Of a stretch of 64,000 nt of DNA, positions 1 to 12,908 are shown piece by piece. Each line of letters begins with the position of its first letter. Positions within the stretch are counted from its first letter, which is position 1. The notes under the pieces are model-generated. The model saw only the letters and a list, made by a program, of their open reading frames with translations, made no database searches and was not told the DNA's origin. The translations under genes were made by a program, and so were the position numbers. This DNA comes from Trametes villosa (lineage: Eukaryota; Basidiomycota; Agaricomycetes; Polyporales; Polyporaceae), in the NCBI GenBank assembly GCA_002964805.2, contig PUDQ02000058.1:1-64000 (forward strand). Direction: 5' to 3'.

Positions 1-2370
1 CAACTTGCGCGTTAACGCATGCAAAGTATATCGCGAGCGGTTGAGGCACTTACCCTTGCGATATCGTGATAGCTAGAGGCTACGACAGAATAGTCAGGCC
101 TCCGTTTAGGACGGGGTTAGGAACGCGTACCCCGGTGAGTGCTATCGACTGCGAATATCGAACCGTCAGCGGAAATCCAAAGCTTGCAGGACCGTCCTTC
201 GGCTTGATGACCTACGTTCATCGTCCTGGAGGGCACATTAGATTTCACTCGACTTCGAGTCGCATCTGGAGTACGCTACTTACCATATTGGCGGCTTATT
301 GAATATTATTGAGCGGCCGCCGTAGGTGACGAGATAGTAATACCTGCATCCCGGCATGTGGGCTGATATATCTCAGGCGATATCATGGTTGACTCACGAT
401 GAGTGGACAGTGAACGCTGTATTGAGGGTCTCCACGACGCTGGAGAGAAGGGGCGCCGTCAACGAGCGATCGATACGACTACGTGTAAAGCACCTCACAA
501 AACAGCCGCTACCTGTACTCAACGCTTTAGGGTGAACATTCTAGGTCCCTTCACATTCGAACGCGCCTCTTACGCACCCAAATTTTGAGGAGGGCCGGGT
601 CCTTGGGGTAGAGGGACAGGTATCGATAGATCTGGTATATGAGGAGCCCGTAGAGCCTTTATACGCCGTTAGAATCTCAACCAAATATTCTTTATGAGGT
701 AAACTCACAGCAAGCCACAGTATGTGCCCAGGAGCCAGGCACCCAAGGAGGAATCAAGTGCGCCGTGCCAGATATACGGCGTCGGCGCACCCGACGGACC
801 TGGTACGGAGAGGCTGAGAGTGGGGGATGCCATCTGAGCATAGCGAGCGTTTCGCAAGCCGCTCTGCGCACATATAGCGGCGGTTGTGCAGATTTGTAAC
901 GCTGAGGCTCCGAGCGAGGCGGTCACACGAGTTGTCCCCAGCAGGAGGGATCAGCTTCGCTGTCAGTGGCGGACGAATGCGCGCGATCCCCTCGGCATGG
1001 AACCAGTGCAGAAACGTGGAACCGCTGTACAATATCTCTGCGGACCGCGCGACTGCGTGTCAGCGACTACTTTCAGGCACAGGCAGTCGAGTTCGAGCAT
1101 ACCGCGGCGGCTTTAAAAGTACTGTGCCTGATTTTGCTGGGGGAATAACCTGCCGACGGCGCCACGATCAAAGCTGCCCATGACGCTACGGCATCCAGAT
1201 GTAGGTTGATGGACTCAGGTAGCAGACAATATTGAGATTGCCGGACGAGGTGGTGGTAGATCGTCGAAGACGCTGAACTAAAGATGCCGCGGGGCGCGCC
1301 GACACCAGTAGCGCCGACGAACCTGTGATATCGTGGCGGTGCTACGAGCCGCAGCCGCTGTACTCGCTCACTCGCTCGCTCACCCCGGCGTTGCCCTTAC
1401 GACCACCTTCGCCATCTCTACGTTGGCCACCCGCCTTTGGGCGTATTTGATAGGTCTCTAGGACAGGTCTGTGGATACCAGAAACAGACCTCCAGGCACG
1501 GCGGCGACACACGACTCGATCTCGGGATGACGGCATCATGGTCGTCAACCTAATCTGGTTCCTTCACATGGATGCTGGCCCTGACTAGTGACGACTGCGC
1601 ACTGCCGCATTGCCGCATTGCCGAGGTCCAGGTCAGTAAGAAGGATAGGGCGCAGTGAAGTGGTACTGGACTGTGCAGGGACATACGTCCACCACGAGCA
1701 TATCGCCGTGCCATGTCTGGTAAGTATACTCTCAATCAACTTCGGTCATTCACAAGCCGTCATATGCTAACATCTCTGCTACAGGCGTACAGGACGTTCT
1801 TTGAGTCTGTGCGTTTGAATAATATCGCCTTTAAAGGTCAACCGTAGCCGTATCTAGTCGGGAAAGCTTTGGGGACCATTGCAACCTCACGCCCGAGTCC
1901 ACCTCTGAAAAAGTCGCTCCGTATGTGGACCACGGTCCCAGACGGCGTTTATGAACTAGCATGCTTGTTCGGTCGCGGGAGCATCGAGACGCGCGAGACT
2001 GGCTCCCCGGACCGCCTTCCTTCCAGGCTTCGCTGGCAGTCGGAACAAAGGAGACGATCGCCTTCCTTCGTCTCCCGGGATTCCGCCTGCGGCCCCAGAC
2101 GGCGTTCAACATGGGAAAGAGGCCTGGTCCCAGAGAGCATGCGTACTTGCCCCTGCCCCGGCACGCACTGTGAAACAAGGCGGGCGATGAGCTTCGCAGT
2201 GCGCTCAGAAGCGATATGGTGACGCGGCGACTTCCGTGTCCTAAGCATACCGTCCAGTAGGCGGCTCGAACGTGCGGCTGTCGTATCCAATGATTTCATG
2301 CCAAGATTTTAGGTGCGTCGTGCATTCAGAATCCCCCTGTCCGACGAATCTGGCATAAAATGCGGAATTC
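1..2370. other. Left edge, no gene recognised
   Basis: Only short overlapping open frames in several phases occur here (for example around 880-1180 and 1830-2300). None has a recognisable domain, a convincing splice pattern or biased composition. I see no tRNA, long repeat or mobile-element motif. It may hold regulatory DNA or decayed sequence downstream of the first HET gene, whose stop lies at 2371. Confidence 0.5.
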
Positions 2371-5246
2371 CTACATCAAGAGTACTGTCATCTGGCGAAG
2401 CTCACCCATCATCGACATATCGTCGACCACGAACTTGTTAGGATGCAAGGCCATTCGATGGAGACGACCAGGAGCGACGTAACTGAACGGCCTAGGTGCC
2501 TGGTCCTTCGATGAATTAGCAACACCCGCTGCAACAGGACCCGCCTGCCCCTCTATATCGACCCCTTCTCGTTCTCCTCGATGACTGGGATTGCCCACCG
2601 CGGCACATAGAAGCGTCGTCTGGGTGTCGGAGAGGTCGCCTTCGAGGAACAATAGCGCATCGATCACCGGTACGGACGCGGATGACATCCCGACGTACAA
2701 GCGCAGCATATACGTCGCCATCGAGGCGCGATGGCTGATGAGGATCCTCATCTCCCCTTGCTCCCCTTTGCCACTCTCTACCACGACCGGCGCGGGTTTC
2801 TCGAAGTCCGCGACGAAGTACTCTGCGGTCAGTCCGTTCGCCGTGCAGAGGCCTGTGCCCGAGTTCAGGCTCGCGCCCTCGATGCAGGACACAAGCGTTC
2901 GTGGAGCCCAGGCGAAATTCGGAAGTGCGAGGCGGGGCGTGATCTGCGTTGGGAGCTCTAATGAGACCTCGCGCTGCTGGAGGAAAAATTCTTGCACTCG
3001 GCCCTGCGCGAGGTCGGGGGCCTTGACGGCGAGCAGAGCGTCCAGGTTGATGTGAAGGAGGGTGGAAACCGCAATGAGCTCGTCCTCAGGCTTAGTGGTT
3101 GTGCGCAAACGGAGGAGCCTGATAACATCGTCGAGCTCGAGGTGGTGGGTACAGCCGTGGTGTTGGGCGCGGAACGCCAGTACCGGTACGTGCGAAGAAC
3201 AGGACTCGGGCGCGAGGAACTCGTGTTGAGCAGAGCTGTTGGGAGTGGTGTCGGGACCATACGGCCTGAAGCCGAGTTTTTCTGAGACGTTCACAGGGCC
3301 CTCGATGAACTCGAAGTAGAGCTCTCGCGCCAACAGCCCCTCTTGCAACGTCCAGACCCGCCGCACCCAACCCGATGTCGCGATCCGAAAGAGGTTCTCC
3401 TCCCACGGCTTACTCTCCGAGCACTGCGAGCGGATGCAGTTGTCGATGACGAGTACTTTCGTCGCGTCGCGATACGTCTGCGCCATGAGCTTGATAGCAC
3501 GTTTCCGTAGGCACTTAACATCTGGGACGCACAACGAGTCCATCCAAAACGCGCCGCCAGATTCGGGGTGAAGCCGTTGAACTAGCCCGGCAATGCGCTC
3601 GACCATACAGGCAGGCAGGCCATCCTCGGTTATGCTCCCCATCCCATCGGCCCAGACGTGTGATATGGCGACGTAAGAGCATTCATCGGCTGGGCGGACG
3701 AGCAGCTGCTTCCCATCGAGTATGACAGCAGGAACACGCTTGGCTGAGAGAAGCCGTATAACGTCCTCGAGGGGTGGTTTGAGGTGCTCGCAACGGCACG
3801 AGAGAACGGCATGGCATGGAACGTATGCGGCTGTGTTCGTGATAGTGTAGAGCTCGCACGCCGCCTCGGTGCAGCGCTTGTGCTCGTCCGGGGAGGACCT
3901 GATGTATGGTGGGAGTCGCACGAGGTTCGATACAATCGGAAGGCCCCGCAGCGTCGACATGAACTGATGCGAGATTGTGTTCGGGCACCACCCCGCACGG
4001 TACATCCTGTTCTCGCACGAGCCGAGGGTTGCCGTGTAGAAGTTGCGAAGCTTCTTCCCGGCGCCTTCCAGTACGAGCTCGATCTCGGGAAGAGTTGCCC
4101 ATGTGCTATGCGCGATACCACAGAGAGGCACAACAGTGAGCACGACGGCGCAGACCATGTCGGTGACTTCGGTGGTGCGGAACCCCGCGCGCAGGAACAT
4201 GCTCGCGTTCTGCCATTCCTCTTCGTCGAGCGCGTTGAAAGCCCTGGTGAGGAGACGCGCGACCTCGCGCCCGTGCTCCAGGTGCGTGTCTTCGTCGTCG
4301 TGGGCATGTGCGTGCTGGTGCATGTGCTGGTGCCAGTGGACCAAGAACTGGAGGATGCGTGTTCCGGATATGACGGTCGTCCCCTCATCGGGCCCGGGCA
4401 CGATCAGCATCGACTCGGAGATTCGAACGCGCGTGACGGCTTCGAGGAGGCCGAAAGTCAAGGCGCTCACCCAGAGCGCTGCATCGTCCCGCAAGCTCTG
4501 TAGGGCGCCGTCGCGGCGGATCTTCGTGTAGCTGGCCAGGGTACGGCAGAATGGGTAGCCGTCGTGGGGAGCCCCAAACCAGGGAATGTCCATCGGGGAG
4601 CCGACCAGCCCCCGTGCGACGCGGATTGTAGAGCTGTCTTCATCGACCAGGTCGTCGATGCTGAGAGTCGGTGTAATGAAGGGGGAAGGTTCTACGGTCA
4701 TCCTATTAGTCAATGGTATTGGAGTGCATAGAGATATAGTCATGTACCCGGAATAGGACCGTCTGTGGGCAGCTCCCGCAGAGATGCGCGCGACCACGGC
4801 ATCGGAGACCACTCTGCCGTCCCAGCGCGGAGGTAGCACTCGTAGCTCCAAAGAGCAGTGATGCAGTCCAGGAAGAGGGCCTGATAGAGGTCCGATTCTG
4901 GTGTATCTCCCGGCGACTCTCGGAGTGCGCAGGCGACGTGGTACTTCAGCGTCACGACGACCGCGAGCATCCCGGAGAGAATGAAGTCTAGCACCGAGTT
5001 GCGGTGGAAGTTGACACGCAGACCCTCCGGGGGTAGATTCTCCAAGTCCGGCCTCGGATACCTGTCCGCGAGAAGGTTGACAAGGGTGCCGAAGGATGGA
5101 TGCAGGCGGGCGAGGCCGTTGTCGTCGCCGATTTTGTTTGGGAGCGAACAGGTAAGCGAGGATACTGGGTACTTCGTGCGCAGATAGTTTAAGCAGTCCT
5201 CGTAGAGACGATAGTGCGGATCTGTTTTCAGGGCGGCGACCTCCAT
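2371..5246 (-). CDS. HET-domain protein (heterokaryon-incompatibility-like), paralogue 1
   Basis: Predicted exons are 5246-4748 and 4691-2371, giving about 939 aa. The HET core is visible in the second exon: YVAISHVWADG, then AFWMDSLCVP, then MAQTYRDATKVLVID, and RRVWTLQEGLLARE. This is the usual order of HET signature blocks. HET domains are known from fungal non-self recognition and programmed cell death; no role can be assigned to this protein from sequence alone. The roughly 370 residues before the HET core and the C-terminal part are shared with the paralogue at 12909-15912 (for example PMDIPWFGAPHDG). The donor after the codon at 4749 and the acceptor at 4692 keep frame. The true start may lie further upstream, because the frame stays open back to about 5310 and the paralogue has a longer N-terminus. 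No signal peptide is seen. Confidence 0.82.
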
Positions 5247-6309
5247 CGTGCCGGAGCTTTTCGCGATCCGTGACCAGGAAAGGTGTACGTGGTTGGGATT
5301 CGTGCATAACTATACGAGATTCATATAGGTCAGGATATAGCGCAGTAGGGGTGCCTATTGAATCAACGTACTGCACCAGCCCCCGGCCCATCCGAGTCCT
5401 CGTCTGAACTACTGAAGGGAGATGAGTTGACACCCCAAGTCCGGTGCCAGAGAATCTGCACACGCGCCTCAATGTCGGTCGCCCTCGGGGCACTGGGTCT
5501 TGATCTCCACATAAGACATGCTGTGAAAGGGTACTCATTAGAAACGAGCTGCGTTGGCCGAAGACGAGCATAATGCAGCGTACCATGTCGGCACTATGCT
5601 GTCGATATCTCGTCGATAGCCGGGAGGAGCTCGAGGAGGGAAAAGGATGCGCGCGCTGTTGGCAGTCGCGCCAACCTGAACCGTGTAAGATACCGGGCGA
5701 GCCAGGGGGAGCAATGGATTGTGTCCTAGCATTCCATGTCACGAGAGTTCGAAGCCGCACTACAACCGCTTTGTCGGCACGGGTGGCCGAGCGCGCATGT
5801 GCAGCCCACGCCCTGTCAAGGTGGTAAGCAGCATTTGCAGGCCTATCAATGGATGGGATGACCCTCGTATATTCGAGGAGAGTGAGCCTAGTGCACTTTA
5901 CTGTCGAAACGCGAATCAACGAGTATCCTCCACGGTGGTAGAAGGAAAGAGATACTTGTGTGGCTGTACCCTAAGATCCAGCTGGGATACTGCCACTCCT
6001 GTGGACGCTGGATCTGCAATGTTGTTTCCGTTTTTCGTCCCGACCCACTGCGACTGTCCCAAGCAGCCTGCACGCAACAGAGGTGAGAAGGCGAGTTCGG
6101 ACTTGCGATTGCAGTAGAATCGGACGCGGAATCGCGCCCTGGCATGAGATAGTCAGAAGCTCGAAAGCACATACATGCATGACTCCCCACGCGCCCAAAG
6201 AAACAGAGCAGAGAACGAAGCCGGTACGCAGAAACACAACAGACAGCTCAGTCGCGATATAGTTCTACAGCACCACTATAGCACACCACACCTACACCCG
6301 CGCGATCGT
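5247..6309. other. Intergenic region between HET gene 1 and the Ras GEF
   Basis: The HET gene reads leftward away from this 1-kb gap and the Ras GEF ends at its right border. The gap therefore probably holds the HET 5' region and the Ras GEF 3' region. Several short ORFs are present but none has recognisable content. Confidence 0.4.
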
Positions 6310-9300
6310 CTACTTCTTCTCAGCGTACAGCGTGAGCGCGCGCTCCAGCGTGTCCGCGTCCAGCCCGCGCAGCTTGAGCATCTTCTGGAAGATCTTCTTG
6401 TCGAGCGGGTACTGCACCTTCGAGGCCAGGTGCTGCCCGGCGACGAGTGACTTCACGACCCCGCTGATCAGCCTCTGCTTCTGCACGTTGATCAGCGGCT
6501 CGAGCTGCATCGACGCGGGCAGCGGCGCCAGCGTCGAGAACACCTCGGGGTGCGCTGGTGTCTCGAACGAGTTTGTCAGAGGGTCAATCTTGACCTCCTC
6601 GTGCGGCGCGGTTGGGTCGATCAGGTCGGGCAGGCTGCTGTGATGATGCACCTGAGCAAGATACACCCCTGAAGTGACGTTAGACTACATTCACGGTTCA
6701 ATCGATGCTAGTAGACATACCGAAGAAGGGTATGCATGCCGGAGGCGTGGGCGGTTTGCTGTCGGAGGCAGCACGACTGCGCCCGCCATTCGATTGACCA
6801 TCTGGGCTCTTGGCCGCGGTATCCTGCGCACCAGCTGGCATCGACTTCGCCTCCGCGAGCGAATCCACCGTCTGGCGGATGTGCTTGAAGTCGCCGACAG
6901 GAGACGTCCAGTCGGTGAGGTCGCGCAGCATGCGGCTCTCCCACGCGCCGACTTTGTTGAACGCCTGCTGCTTCGCCCGGGCGACCCACTCGCTCTGCAG
7001 GCCCGAAATGATGGCGACAAGCGTGTTGAAGTTCTTCAGACAGTACGCTTTCTGTAAACCGGAACGGGCACGATCAGTACATAGGATGAAGTGCCGGAGG
7101 CGAGAGAACATACCCAGGCCAGCCTGATGAACTTGTTGATGACCATCGCACGCTCACTCGGGTGCGTGAGCACGATCTCAGACGTCACGAAGTTGGCGAG
7201 GAGGTTAAACCGCCCGCGCACCGCCGTCAAAGCGCTCGTCTTTGGGCCCCCGCGGCCCTCCGCCGTAAGCCTCGCGCGGTCACGAAGGAACTGCGCCCAG
7301 TCGAGCACGTTCGCGTCCTCCGCGTTCCCCATCGCGTGCGGTGTGATCAGCTCCTGGAAGCTGATGTTCAGGAAGAGCTCGCGGTCGATCATCGAGAGGT
7401 GCTGGATGAGCGTCTCGGACCGGTAGTTGAGCACGAACGAGTGGTGTCGCCGGAGCATGGTCGGCATGCTCGGGGGAGGAGGGAGGCCAGCAGACGGCTG
7501 AGGGGTGATGATGTCCTTCGACGGAGGGCCGCCTGAAGTCGATGGTCGGGAAGGGACGCGGCTTTGCAGAATCTCGAGGGGCACAGCGTCCTCGACATGC
7601 GGCTTGGCGTCACTGACAGGCGTTATGGCACCGTTGTCAGAGAACCCGGTGTCGTGAGCGACGGGGGTGTGAAGAATGTCGAGCGACAGCGGCGCGAGCC
7701 TCTCCGACCCGGGAGAAGGTCCTGACGGAGCTGCAGACACAGATGCCGATGCCGATGCCGACACCGACGCGCTTGCACTTCCGCTCGCGTTCCCAGACGC
7801 AGGTTGCGAGATCGATGCAAACGAGCTGCGCGAGCTGAGATGCGGCGATGTCGCCGACAGACCCGCCGACATGTTGATAGCGGACTCGCCCGAGAACCTC
7901 CTGCGCTCGACCTGACCGTAGTCCTCATCCGAGCCCGACGCGTCTGCTTCCACATCCGCATCGTTCTCGCCCACAGAGTCGCGGTTCGAGAACATGCCCC
8001 CGCCACGGCGCTGCTGAATGGACTGGATCCACTGGTCGACCTTGCTCTGCTTCGCGCGCTGCTGGTCCTGATTGATCTGGCCCTCGAGCCGGCGCAGCGC
8101 GGCCTCGACGTCCCCGCTCTCGTCGTCGTCGCTGAGCGAGTCGATGATCGCGTTGATGTGCCACGCCTGGATGGGGCCCGCGTTCGGGTCGTCCTCGTTC
8201 GCGACGATCTCGGACGCGGAGGAGATGATGGAGGACGTGTCCTGCGAAAACATCGATTCGCGCGTGCGGATCCCCATCGAGGACACGCTGTCCATCGACT
8301 GGCGCACGAACTCGAAGTCGCGCCGGGTGGGCAGCTTCCGCGTCGCCTTCTTCAGACCGAGGCCCGGCGGCGCGACGACCTCCATGTGCTCGTCGGAGGA
8401 GAGGTCGGAGAGGTCGAGGTCGTCGATGGAGACGACATCGAGACCGCGTGTCTTGGGCTGCATGGACTCGCGGGTCGTGGCGGACTGCACGGATGCGGTG
8501 TCCTCTGAGACGTAGGAAGAGATAGACGGGCGAGGCTCGGATTCGGCTATGCTCTCTTCGTACCCCGGCGGAGGAGGGATATGATTCTCTGCTGGAGCGC
8601 CTTCCGAGTGAATAGCCGGCGGGACGTCTTCGCGAGGCCCAGGAGCGGCCGTCTCCGCGACAGGAGCAACGGGCAGTCTAAGAACGCTCTCCGGAGACCG
8701 CGGCGATTGCGGGAGGGAGAGGGACGGTTTGGGAGGCGGGGACGAGAGCGAGACCGCGGTCGACGCGGTCGACATCATCGACGGCCGCTGTGCGCCCATC
8801 TCGAACTCGTAGTTCAGCTGGCTCTCGACCATGCGCAGGTACTGCTCGACCCCGCCCTTGACCATCAGCAGGTCGCCCGTCTCGTTCGCCTCGACGTCGA
8901 ACGCGGACACGTCCATGCCGACGGTCAGCGGCGGCTGGATGGGCGGGCGCGAGTTCAGCACGCGCTTCCACCGCCCGAGGCGGCCGATGGTGTTCACGAA
9001 CACGCGCGAGATGGTGTTGTGCGGGAAGGGCGACAGCGCGGCGTTCGCGTGCGCCTGCGGGGCTGCAGCGCCCGCCCCGGGGCCGTGCGACGGATTCTGC
9101 TTGCCGTACTGGAGGACGGCCATGTGGAGCGGCTGCCGCATCATGACCAGGTCGAGCGCGTTCGTCGGGCTTCCATCGGCGGAGGCGAGATTGAAGTCGC
9201 CGGTGCGCGTAGAAACACCGCCGTCAAAGTCAAAGTCGATGTCAACGTCCTCTGGGTCGTTGAACGAGCGCGCCTGCGAGTCGATCGAGGGGCGGGGGAT

Positions 9301-11602
9301 GTGGTCGGAGAACGCCGAGAAGTGGGGCTCTGCAGAGCGGCGCTTGTCGACCGACTTGCGCGAGGCGCGGTTGAGCTTGCGGATGTGTGCGTCCTTGCAG
9401 TCAAGGATGACCTTCCGCAGCTGCCGCACGATTTTCTGGAAAAGAGGTGAGCACCTCATGGAAGCGGCCGGCTAAATCACTTACCAGTGCATCCCTGTGC
9501 TTCTGCAGGATAGGATCTCGCCTGAGCGAGTTGAGCCAATCCGCGAACAGGAGCCGTAGCTCCCGGTTCGGCACAAAGTCCACATCGAAGAACGTCAGCA
9601 GCCAGTATCGTATCGCCGTAAATGTCCGCACGCGCACGATTCTGCGAACCATCTCGTCCCGGCTCCCGGTAGCCTCGCCCAGTGCCCAGTGGAACCGACA
9701 GATGAGGAGATGACCGAGATCCACCGCAGAGACGTACGTGCGGTAGGTGAGGAAAAATATGAGCAGCTCGTCGTAGTTGAGCTCGCTCGTGAGTTGCGCG
9801 ATCCATCGCTCGATAGTCGCAGCAACAAGCATGCGCTTAGTTTCCTTGGGCGGCTTGGGGCGCAACGTGTCGGATATTGGGAGCGGCTCGAAGGGCTGCA
9901 TGGTGTACATGTTCGCAATGGTGTGATGGCGCTCCCGGCGACGGCGTGACACCGCGGAATTTGGGTGCGAAGAGGCATCTGTTGCGCTTGAGGGCGTGTT
10001 GTCGTACGCGTCCCGGTCCGTATCAACATCGCCCCAGATGACGAACCGTGGGTCGTCACGGGGGGCCGCGCTTTCGTCACTCCGAAGCGACAGACGTACT
10101 GTGGTTTCGTTGAATGTCGACTCGATCTTGTCGAGTGACGGCAAACCACGGTACGTCTGCAGTACGTCAAAGAGCGCGGTCGAGTAGCGAGAAGGCAGGG
10201 TTGTCGCCGCTAGTTTCACAGCCGTGGGAGTCGACGGTTCGGAGATCCTGATCGGAGGCACAGGGGAGGAGGGAGGAGGGGTGTCCCGGCGCGAGTCCTC
10301 ATCGGAGTTGGAGGTTCCGGTTAGCGACAGCTTGGACATACGCGAGACACGGGGCAGGTAATCCGCACGTGCGGTAAGCCCGGATTCGAACGACTGCATC
10401 TCACGGATGACCGGAGGCGAGGCGAGATGGGAAACAGAGCGCCAGGATGGCGAGTCGAATGTGACCCCAAGGCCAAACGGATGCGAGATTTCCTCGGGCG
10501 CCTTACTTGGCGTGCTGGGCGACGCGGAGGAAGGGGGTTGGTGCCTGAAGGGCGCTGACGACGAGCTCGACGCGAGGGGCGATCCCGGTTGCTGACTCCA
10601 TGCCATCGCGTCCCCAAAGAAGTCGTTCATTGGTGCGCGCGGCCGGGGGAACTCCGTCTTCAGTGGGCTCGGTGGCGCAAACGCGTCCGCGCTCGATACG
10701 CTGTGCGCGTGCGGGCGGCCGGTCAGCGGCGCGCTGGGCACAGGGGACGCGCCATCCGTGGAGGAGAGACCGTTGGGAATGGAGCGCGTCTTGCGGAGGC
10801 GCCTCGCGGGTGGCGATCGCGAGGCGTCAAACACGGTATTTGGGATGGCCATGGGACCGACCCCGGACTTGAAAACGCCAGTGGGGAGGAACGTGTGCAC
10901 GGACATGCGGGAGCGGCGTTTACCGTGCAGCGCGTTGCCGTTGGTGCTGGCAGGACTCGTGTGGACGGTGTGCAGAGGGGGGGAGGAAGTCGCGGCGTGC
11001 TGGGTCACTGTGCGGTCTTCGGCGTCCTGGCCAGATGCGGCGGGGGCGGTCGCCTGGCGGTGTCTTAACGGACAAAGACGCGCACGGAAGCGTATCAGCA
11101 GAGGTATGGACGAACGGGAGCATGGAGGGAAACAATAGAGGTGGCGGAGGGGCTTACCCGAGCCTGTACATCTGCTTGCCATGCTGGTTGACGAACGCGG
11201 TGATCACATAGGGGGAACGGATGTCCTTGCCCACACCAAACAGTTGGTCGTATCGACGTTTGAGCTCCCTTGCAGCAGCGCCGGAGGATGTCTCGACGAA
11301 GGTGCCGTCCGCTGTTGGGATTCAGGGACGGATGCGATGGGAGACGCGAAAACAAAAGACGCACGCGCGATGGAGATGTCGGCATTGGCAATGTCGGGAG
11401 GTAGCGGCTCAGAGAGAGCGCCTTCCGCGCCGTCTGCGGGGACGAAGAGGACGTTGGAGGTGGATGAGACGGCGGGGCGGGGTAGAGCGGTAGGCGGGGA
11501 AGAGGGGGTGGCTGCGGGCGGGGAAGTGGAAGGGGGCGTATGCGAGTCTAAGGTCCCCGCCTGGAGGACGTCGTTACTGTCGTTAGATTGCGTGGCGGAC
11601 AT
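6310..11602 (-). CDS. Ras-type guanine nucleotide exchange factor (RasGEF_N + RasGEF)
   Basis: Six exons are predicted: 11602-11365, 11311-11158, 11063-9485, 9435-7114, 7051-6721 and 6668-6310, about 1,660 aa. A disordered Ser/Pro-rich start is followed by a short conserved block (SPYVITAFVNQHGKQMYRLG). A RasGEF_N domain follows (IERWIAQLTSELNYDELLIFFLTYRTYV). After a long disordered middle comes a C-terminal catalytic Cdc25-type RasGEF domain: RETLIQHLSM-like start, ELFLNISFQEL, NFVTSEIVL, KAYCLKNFNTLVAIISGL, then PFFGVYLAQV. Such proteins load GTP on Ras-family GTPases at membranes. The long linker between RasGEF_N and the catalytic domain resembles the Lte1/Cdc25 group; I cannot decide which. 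Every intron is 51-95 nt and preserves frame, and the 9484-9436 and 7113-7052 introns cut directly into conserved blocks. The gene sits between two inverted HET paralogues. Confidence 0.85.
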
Positions 11603-12908
11603 GTCTTGGGTGGTTGGGGGTGCTGTAGGCTACGAGGCGGACATCGTCCTGCTGTTGCTGCTCGTCGTCGTCGGGAGGGATGAACAAGGGGAGAGACGAA
11701 AGAGTCAGAGCCCGTTTCTCGCGCGAACGCGACGATGGGCCTTGCCCAAATCCGTACATCGGCCACTTTACTCCTCTTCCTCCTCCCTCCATCATCAGAA
11801 ATTCCAGCTCTCATCCACTCAACCCCGCAGGCATTCGCCGACGGGCTTTATATCAACACTCCTGCGACACGGCTGAACAGGACGTCTCAAGGACAATTTC
11901 AACGCTGCGTGCCAATCAAGCGCTCAAGTTCTGGACGCCACTTGCAGTTGACTTGAGTCTTACCTGAGTCGTGCACTCGGTCCCATCGAATCAAGCACAA
12001 TGCGGACGATGAGTAGGCATTTGAGCCCTTGAGGGTGACGATCCCTTGCTCCTGAGGGAAAATGTGCTCCAATGCGTCGGAAACTTTTGCCTCGTGAGCA
12101 CACCCTCATATACACTATCAATGTGAAGCTGCACCACTTGTATTGCCGTATGAGAAGTATATCCGTTTGAATGAAGTCATGCGATATTCGAGCGAAACTG
12201 GACTGACAGACGCACACAGGCATTGATAGACGTATGCTACTATGCGGACGGCTGAGAGAGCAGCCTTCAATGACGACGAATCTTAGATCCCATGCATCGT
12301 CGCCGAGCGTATATCTTCTCGGAACGCCGGAGTGTACATCAGACGGTAGGCCATGGTTGGATGCTTATACCCTTGTAACATCGAGATTCAGCCATCGCAT
12401 CGCGGAAGGCAAGGCGGCATGAAAATCTCCACCAACTGGTGACACTTATTGGCACGCGCCCACTAACTAGTACTCGCACTACAGCGCGAACCACGTCCAG
12501 TCGCGCAGAATAAATTCTGCAGGAAGGGACATTGATTGGCCACCCTGACCTAGCAAAGTGAGCACGACCGACGTTTTCCGACTTTTACGGTACGTACATA
12601 ATTCAGACGCATGCACCTGTGGAAACTCACAGGTAAACTTGACCGCCCTCAGATCTAGAACTCCCATGAAAATGCAAAAATGTCGGCGTGCGAACCCACC
12701 GTGCGTGCATCGCGTGCGAATATGCGGTTTTCCTGTACGAATCCATGACACCTTATGCCTAGGGATCCGATGCGATGAGCATCTCTTTGCCGGTGAACGT
12801 CGGTGCGATCGCCCTTCATCTCGTCGCCTCGCTACAGTAGCCTCTGTCCGCTGCCAGTCTCCTCCACCCAGCCGCGTCTGCTTCCTACGGTAGGACCTCT
12901 TGGGCGAT
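11603..12908. other. Divergent intergenic region (Ras GEF / HET gene 2)
   Basis: The Ras GEF starts leftward at 11602 and HET paralogue 2 starts rightward at 12909, so this 1.3-kb stretch should contain both promoters. I see no convincing TATA element and no additional gene. Confidence 0.4.

Noticed and set aside
884..1183. Overlapping ORFs in three frames at the left edge
   Set aside because: Several frames are open at once in GC-rich DNA, none has a domain or splice logic, and no frame is favoured.
8581..9450. Long plus-strand ORFs antisense to the Ras GEF
   Set aside because: They mirror the biased codon use of the real minus-strand gene; the product is an Arg/Gly-rich low-complexity string without family features.
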